NCBI RefSeq assembly: GCF_001083805.1
Contig: NZ_JXSK01000006.1
Coordinates: 124,001 to 188,000, forward strand
Source: Photorhabdus luminescens subsp. luminescens
Lineage (GTDB): Bacteria > Pseudomonadota > Gammaproteobacteria > Enterobacterales > Enterobacteriaceae
Direction: 5' to 3'
DNA: 64,000 nucleotides
Shown here: one piece after another, positions 1 to 9,913 of the stretch
Layout: each line of letters opens with the position of its first letter
Position numbering within the stretch: the stretch's first letter is position 1
Position numbers and translations under genes: made by a program
The notes under the pieces: generated by a model
Seen by the model: only the letters and a program-made list of their open reading frames with translations
Databases searched by the model: none
Told to the model about the DNA's origin: nothing

Positions 1-3000
1 CTTTTGCCAATTTCAAGACCATGATGACCACAGTCAATAACGGTTTTGATGTGATTAAAGTGCCATTTCTGTCGGTAAAAATGGCAATCACCTCAGGGAT
101 GGGGATGGAGCGTGCAGCATGGAAGGTTGGAGGAGATCGTTTCTATGAGGATGTTATCACCAAAGCCCGCTCGACCAGTTCTGAACTGACTGCCGGGGCA
201 GATGTTAAATACAGAGTGGAAATTACGGGCAAACAGACCAACGACTATGGCACGGCGCTGCCTTATCAACCTGTGCGCGATAAGCATGACGATTTTTTGT
301 ATGGCAGAAAGGTTGCCGTAGGGCGGATTTTGGTCCCCGGATGGGAGACGGAATTTGAACATCATGCGTTAGCGCAAGGCCACTCTGTGGTGACGGGGGC
401 ATCTGGTTCAACCAATATCATGGTTCACCTCAATAACTATATCGCCAGTAAACAACCTACTTTCTCGGCTAGACAGAGTTATCTCAACACGCTGGCATTT
501 TTGGTATTTGATGGTGGTCATTCCGTCAACGAAAGTCTGGCGGTTTATCAGGCACTACAGGTAACCGGTGATGAACAACGTAAGCAGGTACTCAACAGCT
601 ACACGGCCAATTATCGGGATCTAGTGGATATTGCCGGTGAAGAAAACAAAGTGTGGATAAATCAGGCGCTGGATAACGCTTTCCAAGAAACTGGGGAATT
701 CTATCAGAAACATGCCAGGGTGAAGCCACAAAGTCGTCCAGCGGTGGAAGAGTTAGACAGGTTATCGGGTAAGAATAAGAAACCAGAACCTACGATCATC
801 GACGATACTCATCAGGATAACAAAGTGAGCAGGCAACTCGGTGATTGGCAAGTAGAGAAGGTGACGCCACAAGCTGATGGCCGTGAAACTCGCTTTGATG
901 GTCAGATTATTATCCAAATGGAGGATGATCCGGTTGTCGCTAAAGCCGCGGCCAATCTGGCGGGTAAACACTCAGATTCTAGCGTCGTGGTTCAACTTAA
1001 CTCTAAGGGCAAATATCGTGTGGTTTATGGCGATCTTGCCAGATTATCCGGTAAGTTACGTTGGCAGATTGTCGGTCATGGCCGTGATGCGTCGGAGCAA
1101 AATAACGTTCGTCTGAGTGGTTATGCTGCTGATGAACTGGCGACCAGATTAACGCGGTTCCATCAGAAAATTAATCTGGGTGAAAGGATAATTCATAAAC
1201 CTGATCACATCAGTATTGTGGCTTGTTCTTTGATAAGTGATGACAAACGGGATGGCTTTGCTCGTCGATTTATCTCCGTGTTGAATAAACAAGGCATTCG
1301 CAGCGATGTTTCCGCTCGCAGTAGTGAAGTGGCTGTGGATGCCGGTGGCCGTAAATTTACCCGTGATCAAAATAACCAATGGGTTAACAATCTGTCTGAT
1401 AACAAAGTCGTATTAAATTGGAATGATAAAAATGAGCTGATCGCACATACCGAACAGATTCGTCGTGGTATTGCTGAAAGTGATATCAACCTCTCCAGGG
1501 TAGGACATACCGAAGCTGATACCGTTATTAAAGGCGCGATTACGGGTCGCAATGAAGTGTTAGTTCAACCAAAGAAACGTGAGAATACCATTCAGGTTGA
1601 TCCTGACGATCAATCGAATAATCAACTCAGTTATTCCGGCAATATCCAGGTAAATGTGGGAGATGGAGAGTTTACTGCCCTCAACTGGGGAACCTCGAAC
1701 GTTGGTATTAAAGTGGGTAGCGGTGGTTTTAAATCACTGGCCTTCGGTGATAACAATGTGATGGTACACATCGGTAATGGCGACAGTAAACACAGCTTCG
1801 ATATTGCCGGCTACCAAGCGCTTGAAGGGGCGCAAATGTTTATCGGCAGTCGCAATGTCAGCTTTAATCAGGGCCGCAGTAATGACCTGATTGTGATGAT
1901 GGATAAATCCATTCCAACGCCGCCGTTGGTTAATCCGTTTGATGGCGCTGCGCGTATTGCTCACGTACTGCAAGGGGTTGCCGGTTCCAGTGAGGAGCAA
2001 GATTGGTTGGCGGCACAAGATCAGCAGTGGACCATCGCCGGTGCGAAAAGGTTTGTGGCGGATATGTCCGGTTTGGACCAAACCAGCAACGTGGACTACA
2101 ACACATTGACTGATCTGGATTCGCAACATGAACGTAGCAGCCGTGGTTTGAAGCGTGACGCTGAATTGACCTTGAATAAGAAATTTAATCAGTGGCTAGG
2201 CGAACATGGCACGGGTATGGGCAAAATAAGTCGAATAGAGCAATTTCGTCAGGCCAATCAAAAACTGGCCTTCAACTTTGCTGTAGGCGGTCAAGGCGCG
2301 GATATCCAGGTGACAACCGGTAACTGGAACCTAATGTTCGGTGACCATATCCAGTCGATTTTGGATACTAACTTGGGTTCACTGTTTGGCCTGATGACGC
2401 AGCAATATTCAGCAACAGGCATGGCGAGGACCACCTTTACCTATCATCCACAGGACTTGCCACGTCAGCTTAAGAATAAACTGATCGGCCGATTAGCGAG
2501 TGTAAATGCGGATACCACCTTAGCGGATATTTTTGGCGTGAATTACACCGCAGAGGGGAAAATTATTTCCCGCACGGGCGAATCGGTTGATGGTGAGGCG
2601 ATTCTGCAAGAGATGCTGGAAGTGATTGGGGAATTTAGTGGTGATCAACTACAAGCTTTTACCAATCCAGAAAAGTTACTTGATAGTCTGGAGGCGGGCA
2701 TTGATATGGGCGAGGATGGCATCAGATCATTTGCCGAGAGTCATGGTCTGGAGGAGAAAGCTCCCGATGAGCGTCAGGAATCAGGATCTTCGATGAGTAT
2801 CAATGAAGAAAATGCTCAGACTAATAATCAACCCAAGCCCGTATTTGGTTTTAATTCGCTTAACCTACCTAATCTGTTTGCAACGATATTCAGCGAAGAG
2901 AAGCAGCGAGAGATGAAATCGTTAGTGGCTAACCTGAAAGAAAACCTGACGACAGATCTGCTTAATATGGAAGAAAAAACGTTTGATTTTCTGCGTAACA

Positions 3001-4121
3001 GTGGCCATTTGCACGGTGACGGTGATCTCCATGTATCGCTGGGGAATTATAACTTTAACTGGGGAGGCGACGGTAAAGATCTTGGCGCTTATCTGGGAGA
3101 TAACAACAACTTCTGGGGGGGCCGCGGTGATGATGTTTATTACTCGTTAGGGACTTCCAATATCTTTACCGGTGGTGAAGGCAATGATCTTGGCATCCTG
3201 ATGGGGCGTGAAAACTGGATGTTTGGCGGTAAAGGGGATGATATCGCGGTAGTGGCTGGGCGTATTAATCATCTCTTTATGGGGGAAGGCAATGACCAGA
3301 CGTTTGTCTTCGGTGAAGGCGGTTTTATTGATGCCGGTAACGGGCAAGATTACGTCGTCACTTCCGGCAATTATAACCGGGTGGATACCGGGGAAGGTCA
3401 GGATTATGCGGTGATTATCGGTAATAATAATCAGGCCGAACTGGGTGGAGGAAATGACTTTGCCAGAGTATTTGGTAATGACAACCGGATCGATGGTTAT
3501 GCCGGCAATGATGCGATTAAGTTGATGGGCTACCATGCGGTGATTAATGGCGGCGAAGGCGATGATCATCTGATAGCCGCGGCTATTTCGAAGTTCAGCC
3601 AATTTGATGGTGGTGAAGGTCAGGATCTGCTGGTGTTAGGCGGGTATCAGAACCATTTCCGGGGCGGTGCAGGTGTGGATAGCTTTGTGGTCAGCGGAGA
3701 GGTGATTGATAACCGAGTGAGCGATATCAGCGCAGAAGATATGATTCTGTTTAACGGTGTTGACTGGCAAAATCTGTGGTTCCAACGTAGCGGGTATGAT
3801 TTGGTGCTGTCAGTGAATCGCCATACTCAGGACAACACCGCTCAGGGGAGATTTGAATCGGTAGGTTCGGTTACCTTTAATGACTACTTTAATGGCAATC
3901 GCGCCAAATTGGTGACTCGGATGAGTGATAAAAACGCCTTAGGGGAGCGTGAATTTACGGTACTGTCAGATAATGCGGTGGATTCTTTGATTCAGGCGAT
4001 GAGTAGTTTTTCCCCGACAGTGGGTGATAATGGTTTTATTGAGAGTCTGGACAGTCAGGCGAAAGTAACTATCACAACGGCGTGGACCGATGTCACGATT
4101 GGTAAGGGGAAATTTGCCTAA
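1..4121 (+). CDS. MARTX (RTX) toxin, C-terminal part, 5'-truncated by window edge
   Basis: The frame is open to the window's left edge, so the apparent ATG at 21 is internal. Residues up to about 240 are the end of an effector-like domain (GASGSTN and GGHSVNE motifs). It may be the Rho-inactivation domain type, but I see no cysteine in it, so I leave it unassigned. A cysteine protease domain (CPD) follows, with the His of VGHGR at 1077-1079 and the Cys of SIVACS at 1224-1226. They are 49 codons apart, the spacing I recall for the Vibrio cholerae CPD. In that family inositol hexakisphosphate triggers the CPD to cut effectors free inside the host cell. From about nt 1630 on are glycine-rich C-terminal repeats (GDGKDLGAYLGDNNNF type) and a terminal domain ending GKGKFA. 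It is closely similar to the matching parts of the two MARTX units downstream. No rtxBDE secretion genes are in the window. Confidence 0.9.
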   Translation, partial: FANFKTMMTTVNNGFDVIKVPFLSVKMAITSGMGMERAAWKVGGDRFYEDVITKARSTSSELTAGADVKYRVEITGKQTNDYGTALPYQPVRDKHDDFLYGRKVAVGRILVPGWETEFEHHALAQGHSVVTGASGSTNIMVHLNNYIASKQPTFSARQSYLNTLAFLVFDGGHSVNESLAVYQALQVTGDEQRKQVLNSYTANYRDLVDIAGEENKVWINQALDNAFQETGEFYQKHARVKPQSRPAVEELDRLSGKNKKPEPTIIDDTHQDNKVSRQLGDWQVEKVTPQADGRETRFDGQIIIQMEDDPVVAKAAANLAGKHSDSSVVVQLNSKGKYRVVYGDLARLSGKLRWQIVGHGRDASEQNNVRLSGYAADELATRLTRFHQKINLGERIIHKPDHISIVACSLISDDKRDGFARRFISVLNKQGIRSDVSARSSEVAVDAGGRKFTRDQNNQWVNNLSDNKVVLNWNDKNELIAHTEQIRRGIAESDINLSRVGHTEADTVIKGAITGRNEVLVQPKKRENTIQVDPDDQSNNQLSYSGNIQVNVGDGEFTALNWGTSNVGIKVGSGGFKSLAFGDNNVMVHIGNGDSKHSFDIAGYQALEGAQMFIGSRNVSFNQGRSNDLIVMMDKSIPTPPLVNPFDGAARIAHVLQGVAGSSEEQDWLAAQDQQWTIAGAKRFVADMSGLDQTSNVDYNTLTDLDSQHERSSRGLKRDAELTLNKKFNQWLGEHGTGMGKISRIEQFRQANQKLAFNFAVGGQGADIQVTTGNWNLMFGDHIQSILDTNLGSLFGLMTQQYSATGMARTTFTYHPQDLPRQLKNKLIGRLASVNADTTLADIFGVNYTAEGKIISRTGESVDGEAILQEMLEVIGEFSGDQLQAFTNPEKLLDSLEAGIDMGEDGIRSFAESHGLEEKAPDERQESGSSMSINEENAQTNNQPKPVFGFNSLNLPNLFATIFSEEKQREMKSLVANLKENLTTDLLNMEEKTFDFLRNSGHLHGDGDLHVSLGNYNFNWGGDGKDLGAYLGDNNNFWGGRGDDVYYSLGTSNIFTGGEGNDLGILMGRENWMFGGKGDDIAVVAGRINHLFMGEGNDQTFVFGEGGFIDAGNGQDYVVTSGNYNRVDTGEGQDYAVIIGNNNQAELGGGNDFARVFGNDNRIDGYAGNDAIKLMGYHAVINGGEGDDHLIAAAISKFSQFDGGEGQDLLVLGGYQNHFRGGAGVDSFVVSGEVIDNRVSDISAEDMILFNGVDWQNLWFQRSGYDLVLSVNRHTQDNTAQGRFESVGSVTFNDYFNGNRAKLVTRMSDKNALGEREFTVLSDNAVDSLIQAMSSFSPTVGDNGFIESLDSQAKVTITTAWTDVTIGKGKFA

Positions 4122-4154
4122 TTAACTTACGGTAATTAGCTGGTATAAAAGTCA

Positions 4155-4187
4155 AAATGGCTCGCAAAACGGTGGGCCATTTTTTTG
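4155..4187 (+). terminator. Rho-independent terminator after MARTX unit 1
   Basis: An imperfect hairpin (ATGGCTC / GGGCCAT) followed by seven T's lies 34 bp after the stop. Related hairpins follow the other two MARTX units at 16421 and 33458. Confidence 0.75.
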
Positions 4188-4624
4188 TTCTACTTTATTA
4201 AGTTTTTCTATTTTATTTGAAAATAAGGTGGTTATTGTTAATTAACCTGAGCTTCACTTAAATCGGATTTTGGATTAACGCCGTGGATTAAAAAATTTGG
4301 GATTTATGTCACATTTATTAAATTAATCAAATGTTAATCACACAAACAGGCGGGACAACATGAATTTTTTATTATATGTTCCTGACTGGATATTAAACAA
4401 ATAAAACTACTTATCAGTTCAGTTATCTTAACAGCAATGGAATATCCCCGATGTTGCCTGTTCAATACAGGTTATCAATAAGACTATCAGCAACAGACTG
4501 CCAGTACCTTTATAGGTCTGACGTAACTTGCCCGGAACTCTTTAACCCTTGGGTAACTTATAACTACGCGCCGTCGGACCGCTGTGCTGTGCGTTGTAAA
4601 CAGTAAAATGATAAGGGAAGCGAG
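4188..4624. other. Intergenic, AT-rich then mixed; nothing recognised
   Basis: About 440 bp between the MARTX terminator and the Rhs operon. The first 250 bp are AT-rich and the composition becomes mixed after about 4440. I see no RNA gene, repeat or convincing promoter. The regulatory region for the Rhs gene must lie here or in the following 180 bp. Confidence 0.4.
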
Positions 4625-4792
4625 ATGCCATTCAAAAAAAAACCATGCAGACAATTTAGCGCTGGACAAATCGCTGGCCGCCTGAGTGCTCAGCGTGTCA
4701 GCAGGCTAACGTGCAACATCCCCCCCTCCCAGCTAAAGCAGATACTCACCATGATGACCTCATTTCATTCCCGTCTGAGTGATGAACCGTAG
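4625..4792 (+). CDS. Possible 55-residue ORF before rhs
   Basis: An ATG at 4625 opens a short frame beginning MPFKKKPCRQF and ending SRLSDEP. Its stop lies just before the rhs ribosome site. Rhs/PAAR effectors often follow a chaperone gene (EagR/DcrB type), but this peptide resembles none I know and is too short to be one. It could be chance or a decayed leftover. Confidence 0.2.
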   Translation: MPFKKKPCRQFSAGQIAGRLSAQRVSRLTCNIPPSQLKQILTMMTSFHSRLSDEP

Positions 4793-4807
4793 TGTCCGGG
4801 AGGGGTC

Positions 4808-7800
4808 ATGAGCGTATTGATGATGGCCTGGCTGGGGGCCGGCGCAGCACAGCGCACAACCAGAGCGGGGGCAGCCCCGGCGGATAATGCGCCCCCGCAG
4901 ACCGAAAGCAGCGCTTCGGCCGATACGGCGCTGAATTATCTGGAAAGTGAGGATTTTCAGCATCATTCTCTGGCAGCCGCGATAACGTATGCCGCCGCAG
5001 TGGGCGGCGCTCACGCCGTCCTCCCGCTGGTCGCCGGGGTGGCCGCCGGGAAACTGGGGGCGCAGATAGGCAATGATATCGGCGACAGCCTGACGCATGG
5101 CGTGATGGGTTTTTTCGGCCAGAGCACGGTCGCCACCGAAGGCCAGGCCCCGGCCCGGCTCGGGGATGCCATTGCCCACCAGAATAAAAGCCTGGGATTA
5201 TGGGGGGCGCTGGGCGGCGTGGTGTTCGGCGCGCTGGCGGCCGTCGCCGTCGGCGGGTTAATTGTGGCGACCGGCGGCCTGGCGATGGCCGTGGTGGCCG
5301 GGGCAGCGGCCGGACTGGCCGGCGGCTTTGTCGGCGGGCTGCTCTCGTCCGTGGGCGCCGCGCTCGGGCAGTACGGGGCGAATACGGGCCAGATTATCGA
5401 AGGCTCGCCCAATGTCTTTTTTGAAGGCCGGCCGGCGGCCCGGCAGGGCGACAAAATTATGTGCAGCGACCACCCCGGCCCGGTGGTGATTGCCGAAGGC
5501 GCCAAAACCGTGTTCGTCAACGGCAAGCCCCTTGCCCGGCTGGGCCACCGCACCGCCTGTGACGCCAATATCAACAGCGCCGCCGCCTCGATTGCCATCA
5601 CCGCGCAAACCGGCGATGCCCTGACTATCCTGACCGCCAGCAACAAAGACCTGCGCTGGCTGGTCGCCATTGCCGGCCTGCTCCCGCTGCCGCTTGGCCG
5701 GAAAAGCAACGGCGGCAAAGCCAAATCCGGGGCGGAACCCGCCCCGTCGGTGAAAAAAACCGGCTGTGACAGTCAGCTTTGCAGCAAAGCCGGCGAGCCG
5801 GTGGACGTGGCGACCGGCGACTTCTTGCAGGTCTGGCCGGTGCTGGCCCTGCCGGGCGTCCTGCCGCTGGCCCTGAACCGCACTTACCGCTCGACGGCCA
5901 ATCTCGCCGGGCTGTTCGGCCCCCAGTGGGCCGATGACTGGTCGCAACACCTGCGCCGCGACGGCGAGGAAACCCATTTCACCGACGGCGAAGGGGTGAT
6001 TTACACCTTCCATACCCCAAAGGACAACGTCTTCTCGGTCAACCTCCATGCCGGCCATTATCTGCTGTACGGGCAACTGAGCGGCGAGCTGCGCCTGTTT
6101 AACCGCCGCACCCAGCAGATACTGAGTTTTACCGAGGTCCAGGGGGATAAACGCCGCCTGTCCCGGATAGAAGACCGCAACGGCAATCAGACCGTCTTTC
6201 ATTACGACGAACACCACCGCCTGACTCATCTCACGCATGCCGACACGGCGACACTGACGCTGCGCTATACGCAACAACAACTGACCGCCATTGACTGGCT
6301 GCATCAGGGCCAGCGCCAGCGGCTGGCGACCTGCCGCTATGATAACCACGGGTATCTGGCCGAATGTGACGCCTTTCAGTTTCACCACCTGTGGCATGAA
6401 TACAATCCGCACGGCCATATGACCCGCTGGCACGACACCGATAAAACCGATGTCACCGTGCACTATGACAACGCGGGCCGGGTGACCGCCACCGCCACCC
6501 CGCAGGGGTACTGGCAGGACCGTTTTGAATACGATGATGACAATAACGTCACCACCTATTTCGATGCCGAAGGCGGCTGTACCCGCTATCACTATAACGC
6601 CGACGGGCTGGTCACCCGGCAAATCGACCCCCTCGGCCATGCATCCCTGACCGAATGGGATTTCAGTTGCAAAGTCGCCGAAACCGACCCGCTCGGCCGG
6701 ACCACGGCTTATGAGTACAGCCCCTACGGCGAGCTGACCGGCTTGCTGTCGCCCACCGGGGACGTCACCGCTTACGATTACGATGAATACGGCCAGCTTA
6801 CCCAGGTCACTCAGCCGGATGGCGCCCGCTGGCGACTGCATTACAGCGAGCAGGGGAACCTGAGCAGCGTTATCGACCCTCAGGGCCGGGTGGAAGAGAC
6901 CCGGTACGGCCCGCAGGGGGAAATCCTGCGCCAGGTCTTGCCGGACGGCCGCGCCTGGCGCTACGGCTATGAACAACAGCAGCTCAGTGAAATTCAGGCC
7001 CCGGACGGCGCCCGGACCCGGTTTGACATCGACGGCCTGGGCCGGCTGCGGCGGGTCACCGACGCCCTGTACCAGCAGACGCGCTATCACCACAGCCCGT
7101 CTCATGCCAGCCCGGCCGGCAGTGTCAGCGAGATTTGCTTACCGGACGGCGTGCGGCAGACGATTGATTACGACAGCGAGCGCCGGGTCTCGGCGGTCAC
7201 CGACGGCGAGGGCCGGACCACCCGCTATGCGTATGACGCCTTTGACCTGCTCAGCCGCCTCACCCGCCCGGACGGCTCGGCCCTGACCTTCGGCTACGAC
7301 AGGCTGACCCGCCTGAAAACCGTGACCAACGCAACCGGCGACACTTACCGTTACACCCGCGACCCGGCCGGCCGGGTTATCCGCGAAACCGATTTTACCG
7401 GCCGGACGATTGACTATCAGTACGACGCGGCCGGGCGCCGCCTCATCGCCCGTTACCCCAATCACCAGCTGCTGCGCTGGTGCTACACCGACGACGACCG
7501 CCTCACCCGTCAGGAAGTGTGGCAGGAAGCAGCCGACCAGTGCGCGTTACTGTCAGTCACCGCCTACGACCACGACGCGCAGGGACGGCTGGTCCGCGCC
7601 GCCAACCCGGACGCCGTGGTGGCGTTTGAATACGATGAATCCGGCCGCCTGATTACCGAGACGATTAACGGGCGCGCCGTCCGCCATCAGTGGGACCCGC
7701 AAAGCGGCCTGCCCGCCGGACGCCAGGTAGACGCCCTGCCCGCCTTACGCTGGCACTACGGCCTCAACGGCCGGCTGATGCAGTGGCAGCTTGACGGCCA

Positions 7801-9283
7801 TGCCCCGCTGAACATGCAGTATGACGGGCTGGGCCGGGAAACCGCGCGGGAAAGCGCCGCCGGTTTTATTCAGTCACAGGCTTACACCCCGGTCGGGCTG
7901 CTGGCCCATCAGGCCGCCGGGCGCAGTTCAGACTGGTTCAAACAGACGCTGTACGAGGCCGACCCGCATTATCCGCCGCTCGGCAGCGCGGTCACCCGGC
8001 GCTGGCATTACACCCCGGCCTACAACGTGGCCTGCATTGAAGACCCGCTCTGGGACGAGACGCGCTACGGCTACAATGCGAACGACCAGGTGGTGACCGC
8101 CCAGTTTGGCGGACCGCGGGCCTGTGACGAACAGTTTGTGTACGATGCCGGTCAGAACCTCCATTACCACAAGCGGGTGCCCGAACGGCTCAGCGAAGAC
8201 CTGCGCCAGAGTTACCACACCCAGCAGGCTGGCCGGGTCGTTCAGCACGGCGCCTGCGCCTATCGCTACGATGAAAACGGGCGGCGGACAGAGAAAACCG
8301 AGCAGCGATGGGGTCACCGGCCGCGGACCTGGCGCTACCGCTGGGACGCGCACGACCGGCTGACCGGGGTTATCAGCCCGGAAGGAACACGCTGGCGCTA
8401 TTGCTATGACGCCTTCGGACGACGGATTAGCAAGCGGAAGGAGACAGACACCGCCGGACCGCCGGCCAAACCCACCGCGATAATCGGCTATGATTACCTG
8501 TGGAGCGGGGAGCAGCTGATTGAAGAGACGCCGGTGTATGCGGACGGCACCGTTGACTATGAACAGAGCATTCACTGGCTCTATGAGCCGGGCGCCCTGA
8601 CCCCTTCGGCACGGTATCAAAAAGGTCAGCTATACTATGTGGTGAGCGACCACCAAGGGACGGTGCGGGAAATCCTGACCGAAGCGGGAGAACTGCTCTG
8701 GGCAGGGCGATTACTCACCTGGGGCGAGCCGGAGCGCTGGCCGGTGCTGACGGTCAACGACCCACGGAACCTGACGTGTAATTTACGGTTTGCGGGTCAG
8801 TACGAAGACAGGGAAAGCGGTTTGTTTTATAATCGGCACCGTTATTACGAGAGTGAAACAGGCCAGTACTTATCGCCAGACCCGTTGAACTTAGCCGGAG
8901 GAGTAAATCCTTACAGTTACGTGCATAATCCGGCAAACTGGATTGACCCTTTGGGGCTAGCAGGTAAAAATTGCCAAGATGTTGGTAATAAGCCTAAAAA
9001 TGCTCAAGAAATGGCAGAGGAGTTAGCTAATCAACTTAATAAAAATACAGTGACATTCTCAACTCCAACAACTATGGGGCATATAGATTTAAGAGGTAGA
9101 GCGCATTTTGATAAAATAACCCAAACGGATATACCAACTCCACATGTTCAAACTTCACCAATAAATATAGCTCCTAATGGAAACCGCTTTCCTTTGAAAA
9201 AGCAGGAAGTAGCCAGACCTGCTACTAAGCAAGATATACGTACAGCTAGAGAGCTAGCTAAAAAACAAGGGATATTAAAATGA
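4808..9283 (+). CDS. PAAR-domain Rhs polymorphic toxin (type VI secretion effector)
   Basis: The 1491-residue protein has hydrophobic glycine/alanine-rich helices (about residues 65-90 and 129-190), typical of pre-PAAR membrane segments. A PAAR domain follows (about 198-265, EGSPNVFFEGRPAARQGD), which in this family caps the VgrG spike. The Rhs/YD-repeat core (about 320-1385) ends in the conserved DPLGLAG at residues 1379-1385, near the self-cleavage site that frees the tip. The tip is about 105 residues. Its end (TPHV, RPATKQDIRTAREL) recalls the Ntox24 polymorphic toxin group, but I hold that loosely. The start has a strong ribosome site, GGGAG at 4798-4802. Base composition changes abruptly at about 8960 from a very GC-rich core to an AT-rich tip, the usual sign of tip exchange. 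The immunity gene overlaps the stop. Confidence 0.92.
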   Translation: MSVLMMAWLGAGAAQRTTRAGAAPADNAPPQTESSASADTALNYLESEDFQHHSLAAAITYAAAVGGAHAVLPLVAGVAAGKLGAQIGNDIGDSLTHGVMGFFGQSTVATEGQAPARLGDAIAHQNKSLGLWGALGGVVFGALAAVAVGGLIVATGGLAMAVVAGAAAGLAGGFVGGLLSSVGAALGQYGANTGQIIEGSPNVFFEGRPAARQGDKIMCSDHPGPVVIAEGAKTVFVNGKPLARLGHRTACDANINSAAASIAITAQTGDALTILTASNKDLRWLVAIAGLLPLPLGRKSNGGKAKSGAEPAPSVKKTGCDSQLCSKAGEPVDVATGDFLQVWPVLALPGVLPLALNRTYRSTANLAGLFGPQWADDWSQHLRRDGEETHFTDGEGVIYTFHTPKDNVFSVNLHAGHYLLYGQLSGELRLFNRRTQQILSFTEVQGDKRRLSRIEDRNGNQTVFHYDEHHRLTHLTHADTATLTLRYTQQQLTAIDWLHQGQRQRLATCRYDNHGYLAECDAFQFHHLWHEYNPHGHMTRWHDTDKTDVTVHYDNAGRVTATATPQGYWQDRFEYDDDNNVTTYFDAEGGCTRYHYNADGLVTRQIDPLGHASLTEWDFSCKVAETDPLGRTTAYEYSPYGELTGLLSPTGDVTAYDYDEYGQLTQVTQPDGARWRLHYSEQGNLSSVIDPQGRVEETRYGPQGEILRQVLPDGRAWRYGYEQQQLSEIQAPDGARTRFDIDGLGRLRRVTDALYQQTRYHHSPSHASPAGSVSEICLPDGVRQTIDYDSERRVSAVTDGEGRTTRYAYDAFDLLSRLTRPDGSALTFGYDRLTRLKTVTNATGDTYRYTRDPAGRVIRETDFTGRTIDYQYDAAGRRLIARYPNHQLLRWCYTDDDRLTRQEVWQEAADQCALLSVTAYDHDAQGRLVRAANPDAVVAFEYDESGRLITETINGRAVRHQWDPQSGLPAGRQVDALPALRWHYGLNGRLMQWQLDGHAPLNMQYDGLGRETARESAAGFIQSQAYTPVGLLAHQAAGRSSDWFKQTLYEADPHYPPLGSAVTRRWHYTPAYNVACIEDPLWDETRYGYNANDQVVTAQFGGPRACDEQFVYDAGQNLHYHKRVPERLSEDLRQSYHTQQAGRVVQHGACAYRYDENGRRTEKTEQRWGHRPRTWRYRWDAHDRLTGVISPEGTRWRYCYDAFGRRISKRKETDTAGPPAKPTAIIGYDYLWSGEQLIEETPVYADGTVDYEQSIHWLYEPGALTPSARYQKGQLYYVVSDHQGTVREILTEAGELLWAGRLLTWGEPERWPVLTVNDPRNLTCNLRFAGQYEDRESGLFYNRHRYYESETGQYLSPDPLNLAGGVNPYSYVHNPANWIDPLGLAGKNCQDVGNKPKNAQEMAEELANQLNKNTVTFSTPTTMGHIDLRGRAHFDKITQTDIPTPHVQTSPINIAPNGNRFPLKKQEVARPATKQDIRTARELAKKQGILK

Positions 9284-9564
9284 ATGATAATATCATTGAA
9301 CACCTTCAAAACTGGTATCAATCTAAATGCGATGGAATGTGGGAACATGAGTATGGCTTTGATATCAGTACATTAGATAATCCTGGTTGGAAGGTTAATA
9401 TATCAGGAGAAAATGGGAAAAACCCATTAAATATTATTGTAAATAACACTGATGACGATTGGGTAAATATAAAGGCAAGTGAAAGAGAATTTAAAGGATA
9501 TGGAGGTATTGCAAATTTAGAGACAATACTGAAATATGCAGCACAATGGCTTGATAAAGTGTAG
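9280..9564 (+). CDS. Imm53-like immunity protein for the Rhs tip
   Basis: This 94-residue protein overlaps the rhs stop by four bases (ATGA), which implies translational coupling. The segment WYQSKCDGMWEHEYGFDI followed by STLDNPGW matches the Imm53 signature as I remember it. Position and signature together make it the cognate antidote of the preceding toxin tip, presumably cytoplasmic and neutralising the toxin by binding. AT-rich like the tip, it would have been acquired with it as one cassette. It ends 17 bp before a strong terminator. Confidence 0.82.
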   Translation: MNDNIIEHLQNWYQSKCDGMWEHEYGFDISTLDNPGWKVNISGENGKNPLNIIVNNTDDDWVNIKASEREFKGYGGIANLETILKYAAQWLDKV

Positions 9565-9580
9565 AAATATAAATTAATTA

Positions 9581-9617
9581 AAGCCGGAAAGATCTTTCGA
9601 GATCTTCCGGCCTTTTT
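9581..9617 (+). terminator. Terminator after the Rhs immunity gene
   Basis: A near-perfect hairpin (AAGCCGGAAGATCT-type arms) is followed by five T's. The same CCGGAA/TTCCGG hairpin family recurs at about 10180, 11091, 11317, 12219 and 12449, each at the end of a toxin/immunity cassette. Confidence 0.85.
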
Positions 9618-9622
9618 ATGAT

Positions 9623-9658
9623 CTACTTTGGTACATACCCACGGTAAGCCAGAGCAGA
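9623..9658 (-). repeat. Cassette-end motif, copy 1 (minus-strand SALAYRGYVPK stop)
   Basis: On the minus strand this reads as the last codons of a gene, SALAYRGYVPK then TAG, converging on the hairpin at 9581-9617. Three further copies lie at 10201, 11350 and 12482, so it marks the boundary of each displaced Rhs cassette. Confidence 0.6.
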
Positions 9659-9890
9659 GTAAACGTCCGGTCATCTCACCTTGACAAAAAAAACGAGTTT
9701 AAGTAAAGCGATTCTCAGGCCAGGGCAGCAGCTCATTCAACCGATTGTTCGGCCAGACAGGCAGCCGGCTGAGAACATCACGTAACCAGACCCAGGGCTC
9801 ATGTCCGTTGGCTTTGGGTAAACGTCCGTAATGTTCCGGTGAACTCACCTTGCGTTGTCAGATAACTGTAAGAGTCCGGTCATAACCCGG
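9659..9890 (-). mobile_element. IS66-family remnant (transposase C-terminus and end sequences)
   Basis: On the minus strand, 9699 to about 9829 encodes PKANGHEPWVWLRDVLSR and then LPVWPNNRLNELLPW up to a stop. This is the typical C-terminal tail of an IS66 TnpC transposase. It is flanked by related end-like sequences (GTAAACGTCCGGTCAT at 9659, GTAAACGTCCGTAATG near 9818, and GTAAGAGTCCGGTCAT near 9870). The rest of the element is missing, so it is a deletion derivative. It sits directly upstream of a toxin tip that has lost its front end, so its insertion or decay probably broke that cassette. Confidence 0.7.
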
Positions 9891-9913
9891 TAAACTAGAT
9901 TGGCCCTCTGGGG

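Noticed and set aside
1-780. Firm naming of the effector domain in MARTX unit 1 as the Rho-inactivation domain
   Set aside because: The motifs only feel familiar, the domain is cut by the window edge, and no catalytic Cys is visible. Left unassigned.
5258-7105. A 615-codon open frame on the minus strand inside the Rhs core
   Set aside because: It mirrors the GC-rich YD-repeat coding frame, has no ribosome site or recognisable domain, and is an expected shadow of biased codon use.
9318-9674. A 118-codon minus-strand frame over the Imm53 gene
   Set aside because: It lies antisense to a gene with clear family motifs and continues through a terminator. Only its cassette-end part, in another frame, is conserved elsewhere.
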